A stretch of DNA of 64,000 nucleotides, from the NCBI GenBank assembly GCA_008931825.1, contig QXVZ01027330.1, positions 1 to 64,000 of the forward strand. The letters are read 5' to 3'. The notes beneath the pieces are model-generated. The model was not told where the DNA came from. It searched no databases and saw only the letters and a list, made by a program, of their open reading frames with translations. Shown here piece after piece: positions 24,553 through 37,400 of this stretch (its first letter is position 1; each line of letters begins with the position of its first letter). The position numbers were made by a program, and so were the translations under genes. This stretch comes from Phallusia fumigata (Eukaryota; Chordata; Ascidiacea; Phlebobranchia; Ascidiidae).

Positions 24553-26702
24553 ATTCAGTACATCAAGGTGGTGAAGATAGTCATTAAAATGAAAGCTGGT
24601 TGTCGAGGATTGCTGAAGCGGCACCCAAGGGGCACCAGATTCAAGCTGCTGAAATGCACTGGTAAAGTTTGAATCGCAATTATTTTTTCTTTATTGCTTA
24701 CATGCATCACCTTCGTATCTTGTGTTTTCTTCGCGTCAATACAGTATATATGCAGAACAAAATTCGAACAATTTGCGCTAGGGTAAAAACTTTCGCCACT
24801 TTAAAATTGACATATCCTGACAGCGGATCACCGAAAGTCGCACGAATAAATTGCAGGCACTGGTCAATAAGCAGTAACTCGGATTGCTAAAAGCAGCTAA
24901 AACAACGAAAAATAACAGCGTGTTGTGTTTACCCCTGCGTCTGAGTTTGCAGTTGCCATCATCAGTGCCTAAAATCCTAAAATCGTGCGTTCTATACACA
25001 AGCGAGGGGAAAAGGAAACCGTGACGCAAACATTGACGTCATAAAGTAACGGAGCGGAAGCTGAGATAAAACAAGGTGTGTGCAGCATAAAAATAAAATC
25101 GTCCGGTAGAGGTCAGGTGTTAATCATTTGCAATGACATGGACACTGTGTCGAAGTTCAGTGTCGGACTTTTAAGAGCTTAAAGCAACAATAGTTCTACA
25201 CGATATTGGTTGGTTTCTATAATCTCTGATTGGGTAAAAATGACCTTGTGAGTGGGATTCGATTAAATGTGCCAACACACTTTCGATTTCAGATCCGTCC
25301 TATGTTGTTTAATTCTTGTTGCTAAATTTCGAGGCGTTTTTTTCAATGTAGGATGTCCCGCAGTTGCATGTCAGGCGGTCAACGATGGACCGATTAACAG
25401 TTGCTTAATTGTCGGTCCTTCTGTTTTGCCCCGATTTGTTTCGTCTGTTTCTTGTTTCCCGATCAGGTTGTTTATGTCTGTATATGTGTCGAGCGCCTTA
25501 GCCCATTCGACCAAGCGCTCGCCCGACAATGTCTCACGGTGAAAAAATTGTGTGTTCATAACATCAGTTGCGCCCACTAACGGTAAAGGTAAACAAAATC
25601 GCTAGTAGCTACAACAGTATAATAAGTTGTAATACTTTCTTCATTGTTGTGAAAGATTGGCCTTAATACTACTAGGAGTAGCGCAATTTACTGTGAGAAA
25701 CGCTACACTGTCAATTTACAAATTCCACTGCTTTGCTTTTATTGTAATTGTAAAGACAACCCGTTTTTTTTCAAGGCTGATATTATCGGTAGTCAGGAAA
25801 ATATTTAAAACCTATTTTTTATGTTTTATGTTGGGGCGAAGGGACTAAGGTCACGTGACACGTTACGCGTCAGACCATAAAACTCTGACGGACACGGAAA
25901 CACACAAAATAAATTTACTGGAAGAGAACAGTCATTTACTTTTTTTAATTTGCAACGTCACAAGTGAAATTATGGGCAAGAATGATTTTCATAAATTAAA
26001 CATTTAAGCCGCACCAAGTTGAAAAACTGACTACTAGAAGTTGTCGATCTAGCAGACGTCAAATAAAAACTTCTGGTACACATGTGAAAAGGTTATTTAA
26101 TTAGTGCTTCCCAGCCGCCGATATTTACGCGATGCTTTTGCTGCACAGTTGTGGTTCACGTGCCACAGGTTGCAGTAATGTAACTATTGGACCAAGTGTT
26201 GCATTATACTTTCGCTTATAAAATGTCTTCAAGCTTGGCACTGTACGGTTAATCTTGTGCGGCACGATGTTCGGCAACTAAACTTTTGTACTTCTTATTA
26301 CATGTTTGAGCCAAAATACAAGGTGTAATTAGAAAGTGAAAGCCGGCTTTCAAGTTATGGGTCGTTAAAAAAGGCCGATGCCGATATGCGTCATAACGCC
26401 AAACATCGGCCCAGGCGATAATTGGTCTACCCCTAATTGTATTGATTTTTTCTTACTAAAGCGTAAATATTTTTGTTTGTTTTTGATGCTATTGGTAAAT
26501 AAATAGTCAAAAGTCATAATTTATCACAAATGTTTCCTTACAAATAAACTCTTTTTGTACGAATAAACACAAAATATTCGAATCACGAAAGCTAATCAAC
26601 AAGCAAGTAGCAAACGCACATGAACAACCTACACAATCGTTTTTGGAACTTAAATTTAATAAAAATATATTGAACGTATTTACCATAATTTGTGAAGGAA
26701 AC
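24553..26702. other. Intergenic spacer between cyclase and ABTB1
   Basis: About 2.1 kb without a recognisable gene between two convergent genes (cyclase + strand, ABTB1 - strand). Open frames of 60-90 codons here have no splice context or similarity. A perfect TGACGTCA palindrome (CREB/ATF type) occurs at 25034-25041, of unknown relevance. Confidence 0.45.
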
Positions 26703-26708
26703 TTTATT
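26703..26708 (-). other. Candidate poly(A) signal for ABTB1
   Basis: AATAAA on the minus strand, about 205 bases after the ABTB1 stop codon at 26912-26914. Confidence 0.45.
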
Positions 26709-26911
26709 AACTTGGAAGAAAGAAAACTAAAATATAATAAACAAAAAAGACACTTTACAAACATAAAGTCATATTCAGTGGATACCTAATGGTACAAAAT
26801 ATAAGGTTTATATTGTATACAGCACAGAAATTTTTGAATAATGTTTAATAAAGGCAATTTGGAAAAAGGCAGCAAAAAATAAACATTGAAGATATAAAAG
26901 AGGTAAGTATT

Positions 26912-29900
26912 TTAACATTCTCTTCCAAGTCGTGAAAGAAGAACATCTAAAGCAGCCAGTTTTGCAGTGACCTCATTCATTTGTGCATAACATTGAACTG
27001 AATTTGTTAGGTGGTATCTGATGTCATCAATTACAAGTATTGAATCAACATCTTCCCTTTGATCAATTGATGTTGCATCTTCTTCCACTAAGGCAGCAAA
27101 AGCCTCATCAGCCAAAAGTTTTTCCAAATTCTGCCAAAGTATTGGCCATTTTTTAGTATTTTAATTTAGGGTGATATGTTTTCATAACATGTTGAATCAG
27201 GCTATCTGGTGACCACAGTCTAGTTAGTGACTTAAGCCAAGTGGAAGTTTTACAGTAATATGATGGAGTTAGTCCAAGACATTGCAAGAACTTAGGTTTA
27301 AAAAATATCTGTCCTACATACTGAATTACAAACAGATTAATAATCATTGTTTCATATGACGCCAATGAAAAGTTGGTTTGGGCAGAAAATATTGGTTACA
27401 AAAGATCATTTGTTAAAAAATATTCCCATGCGATATAGTTTACCGATGTTTATGACTGGAGTTTTTGTTTTTTAACTTAATACCATCAAAACAATTTTTA
27501 CTGAAAAAGTTACCTGGCCCATAAACTTGATGCAGGAAGTTTCCAATCTGGGCAGTTCAAGGCTTCTTGACAATTTGTAATACTGTATGACATTGTTTTC
27601 ACTCAAAAAAGATTCCAAAATATGACCACATTTTCTACTTAAATCATGAAGAAGCAGCATATGTGAAGTACACAAAGTTTCACAAATAATAGCTTCATTT
27701 GAAGTCTGCCAAAAACATTAAAACAATTAGTAGGAGACGAATGATTTTGTTCTGAATGTGGATTTACATCAAAGCATCCTGTGTAGATAAACATCATAAT
27801 GATGCGAAAACTTTCATGACTCATATTGTTCAATGTAAAGTTTCTGCAGTCCTCCATTTCATTACCAATATTTTCTTCAAAATGATCCTCCAAAATTGCT
27901 CGAAAATATTCACTGCTTGCGCAAAAAAATGCCTGCACAAATAACAAGAAATATAATTTCATAATCGAGGTGTGGTAAATACACTGCAACGGCATGCAGC
28001 CCCTGGGGTTGTTTTGAGTCCCCAAGCACTCGCATTTTCCAATTTTTTGTCATTTTGGTTTATTGGCCTAATGATATTTGCAAAATATACCAAAATTATA
28101 CCAGTTGTTTCTGTGAAAAGTATTTCCTACTAATCTGAAACTTGTAGAACAGTTGCTTTTAAAATATAAATACATACCAGTTGGCCACACCACATGCAAC
28201 CAGTTACACGAAAGTTTCAAGGATTTGCGATGTCTAAACGAATTCGTATTATTCAAACTTGATTGGTATTTCGAATGAGGTTTTGACAAAACATTGTGGC
28301 CGACAATAACTTTCTTCATATGGGTCCTCACACAAAATGTAAGTGCTAATTAGTAGTGGTGTTAATGGGACATGATCAGTAGATTCAGAACAAAAAAAAT
28401 TGCACAAAATGTAAAGAATACACTTGCTAATTCCAAACAAACCATTTCTAATATTATGCAAATACTAATCTTCATGTCTAAAGCAGGATTTAAACTCTGT
28501 AGCCACAGTAAAGAACAGGTGGACCTGCTGTAACTATTGGCTGAGTGACAGCCAACCGGAATAAACTCCAAATGACCTTTACATGAGGTTATGGCGATGT
28601 GGTGTTTTATTTGGGACATATACAAGTACGTAGTACTAACCATTTGTCACCGAAATAGCAGGGGCTGCTCTGCTTGGACAACCAATAAGAACACTATATA
28701 TATCAACATTTTAAATTTCAATATATTTAGATTAGTATTTCTGAACCAAAGGACCTGTGAGCTAAAAAATAAATAGTGGTAGTTAAAAAAATCACAAAAT
28801 ATTTAGCATCATATAAACTATACAAAAATAAAAAGTAACTTAGATAAAAGATACAAGCAAGTACTTGTGTTCTTTTTATGTATCTTGAGGCTAAATATTG
28901 GTTTTATAAATTTCACAATTTGTGGGTCTAACAGTTAGCTGACAGGTCAACTGGGGCCATAGTTAGAGTGCACAACTTCAGACACCCATCTATAATGTGC
29001 AAATTTGAATGACTTTCATAACCCAATAGAGAAACAAATCAGCATTAGACAAAAATGTAGAGAAAACAGAGTTGAACAATACACATATTTGGGCAGAAAT
29101 CATTTCTTGCATTATGTAATCCTTGTTTTTAAATTGTTTCTATGGTAGCTTTGCAATAAATACAAGCTAATAAGCATTGAACATGTTGGTGTATTAACAC
29201 ATGTAGGTTAGTCACAGGATTGACACATAAATCTAGTATTTATGAGTAACATTTCAAAACAATTTGTAGCCTCCTGTCCATAATACTTTGCAAGTTAATT
29301 GACACCTGGAAGTATTTGAGCATAATGATTTGCAAGGAATCGCATAAAACTTGCCTTATGGCCCAAAAATAGATGACCATCAACACTGAAACTAATATCT
29401 GAATGCAAACCAAACATCCTCCACATTTTGGTAAAAGGCAATACTCCCTCTGGTATCCAGTTATGCATTGAAGGGGGGATTAGGTGATCTGCTAATCTTT
29501 TGAAATCACAGAATAACTTTTTTCTGCCCCGGTCGCTATCCACTGCTAACATTTTTAGACGGTTTTCCATCACCGGCTTGAGCTGAACTGTAAAATGCAC
29601 AAAAAAGTTAAGCAATTGCAATTTTTTTGTGAATGGACTGCTAAACCTAATTCTTGAATTTTGAGATCAGCTTCATCAATGTCTTCAATCAATTCGTTTA
29701 GTTGACAGTTTCGGCCAATACGTTTTACATCATTTATATCATCTCTTTTCATGATTATTCTTCCTGTGTATAAGTATTGAACAACCAAAGAAAAGGCAGG
29801 TGCTGATATCTGTAAAAATCAAAAATGTTCCTGTTTGATAGGCCCTACATCCTCTTTTTGGAGGAAATATCCTATTTTTTGATAAAAATCAACTTGTTCT

Positions 29901-32149
29901 CCAACAACTTAACAAAATGCCCAAACGTCCGCATTTCCTATTTTTACTCAATATGTTTCAGTGTAGTTATTATTTATTTAGCATTTTAAACCGTTGAATG
30001 TAGATGGGTTGTAAATATAGCTTCATAACTTCACAGAATAGTTAAGTATTAATTATGACAATTTAAGATCATAGTTAATTTTTTTGTCTGGAACATGTCA
30101 ATATTTGCTTCGTTTAATTTCCTTGTGCATAAAAAGTAGCTGTTAATAAACTTTATTTGCAAAATGTCCTCATTTTTGATGATGAAAATATAGTAGGCCT
30201 ACTGTTTGACTACATGTTTTTTGTCTCTTTCTTTTTTAATTTTTTTTGTCTAATGTTGGTTTGTTTCTCCTGTTTGCTCAAGAAAATGTCTTTGCAGATT
30301 TGCACACATCATAGATGAGTATCTGAAGTTGTGCACTGTAATTTTTAACCCACACACCCCCAAAACATGAAATTTCGAATCCAGCAACATCTAATAAATA
30401 ACTCACCTGAGAGTTTAAAATTGTTTTATAGTTACTACAATGCAAAGGATTTGAGTGTATTTTGTGACTTTGGTTGGTTCCAAACATTTAAAAAAATTAA
30501 AAACTTTGCATTGTACCAACTATTACAGATCTATTACAGGGACCATTATTACAGATCTAAAGCTCAACTATTTCAACAGTTGTGCAACCACCAATGATAA
30601 TACCAAAAAATGAACTTACTAGTTTATTTGTCACAACTACAACTTCTTTGTTTTTCCACTTTTTGGTAAATGCATCAGCAAAATAGAGGGATCTGGTAGC
30701 CAAAATTACCTTGTGCAAAAGGAACTCTTTTCCATGAACAACAAACTTTACATCACTGTATAGACCATTGTGGAACAACCTAAACAAATAAATAAACAGG
30801 GCATTATTTAAATAAAAACCTGAAAAAACATGATACATACAAATTTAGCACGTCATAATGTCTGTTTCTTTGAATTCCTGAAACATTGACTTGCTTCCAG
30901 TTTTTTAGAAGACATTTGATGTCGTTTGTCAATGCTCCATATAAACACCTTTCACCATCAAATGTATTTTCAACACATTTTGCCCCTGAACATATAAGCA
31001 GAATAAACACAGCTAAAATGCAAAGGTTATCAACTAGATTTCCACCATACAGTTTTTTAGTTTATTTTTCATAGTTTACAGGATAAACTTTTGTAGTGTA
31101 AATGGCTTTCCACACACAGTACATAACATCAAAAAAGTATGTACATTCACTACACTAATTTACACTGGGTCCCCAGTTACCTTAGATTTAAATAACATGG
31201 TGATTTTACTTTGGTTCCCTAGTTTAGATTCACAACATAAACTGTTGAAAAAAGTAAGAAACAGAGTTACAACAATATGTGTCTCTTTGTTAGTCGAAGC
31301 CTAATAATTAGGTAGTTGCAACTGATATGTAAACAAGATTTGTTTCTATATTATAGTTTGTCTAGTGGACTGTAACAAAGAAAAATGAAACAAGCATTTT
31401 TTTTGTCAAGAATTGTTTAAAATTGAACCATAATTAGATCATTCAGGTTGCAGACTGAAGATGGCCCAGTGGTTGGTGCGACTGCTTTACACTTGCAAGG
31501 TTGTGCGTACTAATTCTGTCCTGATCACTTCTTTAGCTGAGCAAGAAACAGCACTGCTCCAACCCAGTGGGTCCTATTGGTTGACCCAAATTAAAGCAAC
31601 TAAAAAAAATATCCAACTGAACTGCAATGAGGCAGGGCTCATTGTGATGGGGGATTTCTGAAAGTCAACTTTCAGGCCTGAAACTGGAGTTGTAGTCAAA
31701 AAGCAGTTTGGACTGATTGAGCTAAAACTGGTGTTGCTTAGTTGACTCTTTATTCATCACTTGCATATGGAGTCTATCAAGCATGCAAAACGTACACTTA
31801 TGCTCAACCTCATGCCAAATATATGAACAGTTGTTATACAGTAAAACACAGCAATTAACTTGGGTTAAGCGAAATCTCTAACATTACCTTTGTTTAGCAA
31901 ATACTCCACAATCTCAACATGTCCACATAAACAAGCATAGTATCTAAAAAAAACAGTAGGAGTATTTAATCTTCTGCCATAAACTTGTAATTTTGAAACC
32001 TTAAATAGTTTGAAACCTGACCAGTAAATGGAATTAGATATTGTTCTAATGTATTACAAAACAGAAAACACCATTTTAATTCTTACAGAGGGGTGCTATC
32101 CCAACAATCTCGAAAGTTTAAATCCACTTCTCCTTCCTCACAAAGGTAC
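26912..32149 (-). CDS. ABTB1: ABTB1: ankyrin repeat and two BTB/POZ domains (first exon not found)
   Basis: Likely a substrate adaptor for CUL3-type ubiquitin ligases or a translation-linked factor; the family's role is not settled. Exons in transcript order: 32149-32097, 31943-31888, 30985-30841, 30779-30620, 29809-29647, 29587-29355, 27932-27768, 27705-27514, 27130-26912, all phases agreeing. Ankyrin part: DLNFRDCWDSTPL then YYACLCGHVEIVEYLL, matching human ABTB1 residue by residue in places. BTB1: LYSDVKFVVHGKEFLLHKV with YLYTGRI. BTB2: DISFSVDGHLFLGHK, CASSEYFRAILEDHF, FIYTGCFD. The C-terminus ends ALDVLLSRLGREC, like the human ...IGLDC end. The intron after LFLGHK uses a GC donor. The first coding exon (expected to encode roughly 20 residues, MD..DLF..CRKGD-like) was not identified upstream of 32149. 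Confidence 0.9.
28900..29000. repeat. CTAG-tail family fragment, ABTB1 intron
   Basis: TTTGTGGGTCTAACAGTTAG...GTCAACTGGGGCC...AGTGCACAACTTCAGA resembles 35045-35120 in the MEK intron, showing a shared 5' segment of the repeat family. Short and diverged. Confidence 0.45.
30270..30500 (+). repeat. CTAG-tail family fragment (internal part), ABTB1 intron
   Basis: Begins CTGTTTGCTCAAGAAAATG and contains TATCTGAAGTTGTGCACTG, CACCCCCAAAACATGAAAT and CTACAATGCAAAGGAT, aligning with 35620-35860. It lies between the exons at 30620-30779 and 29647-29809 and is clearly diverged. Confidence 0.6.
31455..31680 (+). mobile_element. tRNA-derived SINE
   Basis: GATGGCCCAGTGGTTGGTGC is a good RNA polymerase III A-box, as in tRNA heads; the expected B-box about 35 bases on (GGTTGTGCGTACTAATTCTG) is decayed. 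A fixed body follows (GCTGAGCAAGAAACAGCACT ... CAACCCAGTGGGTCCTATTG). It sits in an ABTB1 intron. It may belong to the composite tRNA-like SINE described in Ciona, but I cannot confirm the name. Confidence 0.6.
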
Positions 32150-34479
32150 CTAGAAACAGAACATAACATGTTATTTTTTTTAAATTCACAACAACGTTAA
32201 AAGCTGATTACATTTTTTTAGATCAATGCACTAGGGTCAAATTACCAAATACAAGTTTCCACTGTGAACTTAAACGTCAATGTGCCAAACTTGTTAAAAG
32301 CCAATTATAGATGTTAACTTCATTACAAAAAAACAAAATCCGAATTTTTTTGTCACCTAAACCAAGCAAAGTTAAACCTGACTAAACCTGAAATTATACA
32401 GCAGCTTACCAGTCAATTATTATCCATGTATCAGTCTCAACAACTTGAATTTAACTCAGAAGAATTACCATTTCATATAATTCTAGCAAAACTTTGTTTT
32501 TGCAATGTTTTAATTTGCAAGTTGTTGCATTGTTCTATTAAATTTCATCATAAACATCATTTTTTACATGCACTGACCCTCAAACAGGAGCAGGAAAATA
32601 GTGTGTTTTTTAGCAAAAAGCTTTATGGAAAAAAAGTAATTACAAAATTGCCTCACCGTAATTGTTTAAGATTGCCAGTTTTGCAACATGTAAGCAATTG
32701 CCATTGACTATCCATTCTCATCAACTTAACAAATGAAATTAAAAAATGATTTTAAAATTGTTTAAGTTGTGAATTCCATTTTGGCAATTACGGTCTAAAG
32801 TAACGCAATGTAAGCAAACAAGACAACACCTTTTGTAAACTAACAGAAAATTTGTTTATTGATACCAATCGACAAATTTTGCAACATACTTATTGTCTCA
32901 AAACCACATTACAGCACGAGCATACATAGTCCAGCAATCGCTGCAGACATCGGACAAATCAATGACAAGTCTTCTGTTGCTGCAAATCTGTTGTTTACAA
33001 AAATCAGCTGATGGTGATGTCACGTGATTGAACTTTAGTCAACCGTGACTTACAAAGTTGTTGCCTGACCGCTGACAAGCATTTGCGGTTAAGGGCATAC
33101 CTTTGTTTCACAATAATAGGAAAACAAAAATGACATTATAACCACTTTAATTGCATCAACCAAACGTTTGGTTTTGTTAACTTTCACTATATCGGGGCTT
33201 CAAAATTTTCTTTTGTTGGATGGCGAACTGCAAAACTTGCATTGAGTATCTACATTTTTCCAGTATTTTTCGCCAGGTGCTAATTAATCCATTTGGCATC
33301 CGTTTTGCAAAAATACTTTTGTGACATTGCTTGTATATACTATTGCACAGCATACTTGTTGTCTGACCTAAAATTATGTGTATCGAGGTACGTTGTAATG
33401 CGTCATGCGACCACTCCTGTTCCAGAAAGTTGTTGTTTCAAGTCCTGGTTCGGGCTAAGTTGGGCTTTTGTGCTCAAAAAATTGTCCACCCCTTATTTGT
33501 TTGAGTTGCTTATAAACATTACCAGCAGTGCTGTCTGCTTTGGGGTTTTTGCCGGAGGAAACCTAAGCTATCAATGTGGACGAAACAAAACTTGCAGTTT
33601 TTCAACCAGTCAGTGACAAATTAGGAAAAAAACATATTTTATTGAAAGGCAGTAAACAGTAGTGTATAAGTTTAAATGTTACACATTTTTGTTCTGTAGG
33701 AAAATGCATTACTGGACAACACCTTGGAGAGCAAGTTGCTAAAGTTTCCTTGCATACCCAGACTTTACTGTAGAAACTGCTAAAACACAATGGTTGGTAA
33801 TTTAAAAAAAACATACCTTTCAAGACTTGTTAGCTAGTGACTGGTATGGGTGAACCATTGGACATTTGTAACTGGCATTGATTAAGTCACTTCAACAGAT
33901 TTTTATAATGGTGCTTAAATACAAATATTATTTTTTTGATTTCCTGCATGAAATATGCAAATGAAAAAGCTTTGTAGAGTATACTGACATAAAACATTTG
34001 ACACAAATTTTTAATCAGACAACTTTATTCAGGAGATGTTTAATACTTGATCTTTGATAATATGTAACATACATTTAGTTTTATTCACAGACCAACAATG
34101 CAACACACCAAAACTACACAATAATTGTTTGTCTGAGTATCCGCTCTAATAACATGATTTAGGAAACAAAATCAAATGTTTGTTGATAAAGATGACACAA
34201 ATAATTGATTAGGTGTAAATAAACTTCTGTCTTGTGCCATCCTCCAAAAAATAAAAAAAATGCAACAGAAAAACTTCACACAAGGAAAGTAATTCTGAAA
34301 CTATGCCATTCATACATGGCCATAATGCAAGTGGCAATGTTGCTAATAACTTGAATTTTTTTAATTACATTACATAATTAAAAAATAATTTTTTAAAGCC
34401 TATAGTGCAACACACAACGGCTGTAAGCTATTTACAAAAGTTATGTAGAAAAGTTAGCACAACACAGTACAGAACAGTG
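32150..34479. other. ABTB1 5' flank and spacer to MEK
   Basis: About 2.3 kb with no recognised exon. The missing first exon and promoter of ABTB1 should be in 32.2-33.1 kb. Near 33390-33470 the text GTTTCAAGTCCTGGTTCGGG loosely resembles a tRNA-type B-box and could be another decayed SINE. A minus-strand AATAAA at 34024-34029, 450 bases past the MEK stop, may serve MEK. Confidence 0.4.
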
Positions 34480-37400
34480 TCATTCATTAAGCTGACTTGG
34501 AATTGCTGAGGCAGTATCGGACATGTCATACTTCAGGTCCATTGTGTTGCAAATCCATTCAGCAAACTCAAATTGTGTTAAGTTTGATTGCTTGATGAAA
34601 GTTTTGTCTCCGAGAGAGTAAAGATCAGCACGATCCTTGGGGTCTTTCATCAAGCAGTTCTCCACAAAATCACAAAATGCATCCGTGAATATTACTCCCC
34701 GTGGTAGTTTGGGAGGTTGCTAAAAGAAAACAAACAACAAAATGAACAATTTGTTACATACCAATAGCTAAAAGCGAAGTTTCCCCAGAATATCCTAAAT
34801 CATTGTTTTGCTTGTTACAGTTCATGGCTTGTTGACCAGAGGCAAGCAAATTATATCTAGATCCCAAGTTTCCTTGACATTTTATAATATTTTTAGTTTT
34901 TTCTGCAAGCATAAATGTAAATAGGAGCATATATAGTCAATTCATATTTGGGGCAGAACAGACAGTGTTCAAATGTGGGTATACTTTAGTCTAAAATGTT
35001 ACCAACCAATGAGAACCATACTACATATATCTACAGATCGAGTTTTTTGTGGGACTGTAAGTTAACTGAGTTATTAGTCAATTGAGGTCAAAAGTTATAG
35101 TGCACAACTATAGTTACACATTTTGGGTGAACCACTTTTTTGACTGAAAACAACTTGTGTCAACTTAGTGGAAAGGGACCCAAAATGATCACATTGTATG
35201 TTTTTGTGGATTGACGATACATAAAAAAATTTTGTTGTCTTTTATGCCAGCTATGTGTTGCAATTGACAATTTCTACTGGGTGTACATGACAATAATTTT
35301 ATTGTTATTTTGAATTTTTACCTGTTTGTTAATCTTGGTGAATTTTATGTTATTATGTTATTATTATTATGTTTATCTGAAGTTGTGCACTGTCAACGGG
35401 GGGGGGGGGGGGGGGGGGGGGTTCACCCACAGGCCCCCAAAATGTAAAAATTTTAAAACAGCAATATTTACCAAAGTAAGTTACCTAGGGGGGGGGGGTT
35501 TTGATAGCTGGTACAGTGCAATGTATTGCAATGCATTTTGTGACTTTTGTTTCGATTTACCCTTTTTTTGCCTTTTTAACCCCAAAAATTCCGTTTTTTC
35601 TTACTCGAGTTTGTTCCCACGTTTTGGTCAAGAAAGAGTTGTCAAATTTCTTTGGATTTTCACACGTGATAGATAGGTATCTGAAGTTGTGCACTGACAA
35701 TTTTTTATCACTGTTCACCCATAGGTTCACCCACAGGCCCCCAAAACGTAAAATTTTTTAAACAGCTATATTTAACACAGTAAGTATCCTAGAAGTTTCC
35801 TATTTTGATAGTTGATACAATGCAAAGTATTTTAAAGTTTTTTGTGACTTTTATTTGGATTCACCAAATTTTTTTACCTTTTTAACCCCAAATATTTAGT
35901 TTTTTGTTTACATGCCCTTTACTTCAGACATACTAATCCAAATGTATTGAAAATTAGGACGTAGATATGTAGGGTGCTTCTTATACGTTGTTTAAAATTT
36001 TAGCCTGATCGGTTAAGTATTTACCCTTGCAGCCACAAATACGTGTATAACAGCTGGCTGTTTTGCCCCAAATGCAAAACGACCTGACGCGAGGGAGTGA
36101 TTGACGATTTTACGACTCAAGCGGCGCAACGCTCAGCGGTTGGTCACAGTCTGCTACTTCACACATAAACGGGCGTTCATAGGGTGCGGCCAGGCGGGCG
36201 TTTCATTTTAATTGTCTTGTTTTATGACGGACGAAGCTCAGCTGTTTATATTACATCACTGGTTTAGGTGATTGCGTAGCGTAAAGAAATGCGTCTGCTA
36301 GATAACGTTGTAAAGGTGATACATTACAATAACTTTGCTTTCTACTCTGTTGTACAAAAGCACGTAAGCGCATGGTTAGTTGGTCAAGAAGCGTAATGTT
36401 GTTGTTGTTGAATTTATAGCGCATTACCGAAACCGCGCTGAAGAGATTCGTTAGGAGTTTGTTGCGGCTCGGCTAAAGGTCACTGTAGGTCAAACTATTG
36501 GTTGTGGGGCTGTGGGGTTTAAATTGTGCTGTTTACAATGAGATTGTAATTGGCATCATGTAAAAAATGATTTTTTAGAATATATGTGGAAATCTTTACT
36601 TTTTGTTTTCCCACCAATTTTTAATTTACAGTTGCACTCTCTTGTACAGTAGCATGTAAGCTTATATTTGGTAGGTCAAAAAGCGCAATGTTGTTGTTGG
36701 ATTTGTAGCGCATTGCTGAAACCACGTTGGAAAGGGTCGTTTAGAGTTTGTAGTTTACTACGGCCTGACCAAAGGTCACTGCAGGTCAAACTATTGATTA
36801 GTGTAACTGTGGGGTTTAGTTCATGCTTTTGACATTGAGATTGAAATTGACATGATGTAGAAAATGATTTAGTTAAATTATAAATGGAAATCTTTACTTT
36901 TAAATTTGTAAAACTGATTTTTAAACCGATCACGTTCTAAAAACATCACTACTATTCAGAAATTGCATGTGTGTGGGGACCCATATGTTTATGCTAGCAG
37001 AAACAATCATGTTATAAAATGCCAAGGGAATAAGGGACCCAATGTAATGTGGGTATTGAAAATATATCCAATGTAATAAAGAAAATGGTATATGTGGAGA
37101 ACATCATTTTGAGGTGGTAGTGTATGTGGAATGAAAATATGGAGAACGCCACCTCTCTAGTTTAGTTTGCTTTCCCTGTTTGTAACAAAATATATTGTCA
37201 TAAAACTAAATCCTCTGATATATAAATGAGTTTGGTGCACAGTTAGCACAGAAAATGACAAAAGAAACTGTGAGTTTAAATTTGGAAAAAATAAACCCGA
37301 CAAAATAACGTTTTTAGAACCAAGAAGGCATAATAGTTTGTTGAAAACTTTTTTCTTACCTCATTAACAATGTAATCCAGGAGTTCAAAAATAGCCATTG

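Noticed and set aside
25034-25041. TGACGTCA palindromes at 25034 and 14344
   Set aside because: Perfect CREB/ATF-type octamers, but one is intergenic between convergent genes and the other intronic; an 8-mer is expected about once per window by chance.
36676-36933. Minus-strand 85-codon frame nearly identical to one at 63196-63423
   Set aside because: It reflects two copies of a young non-coding repeat, not a gene family.
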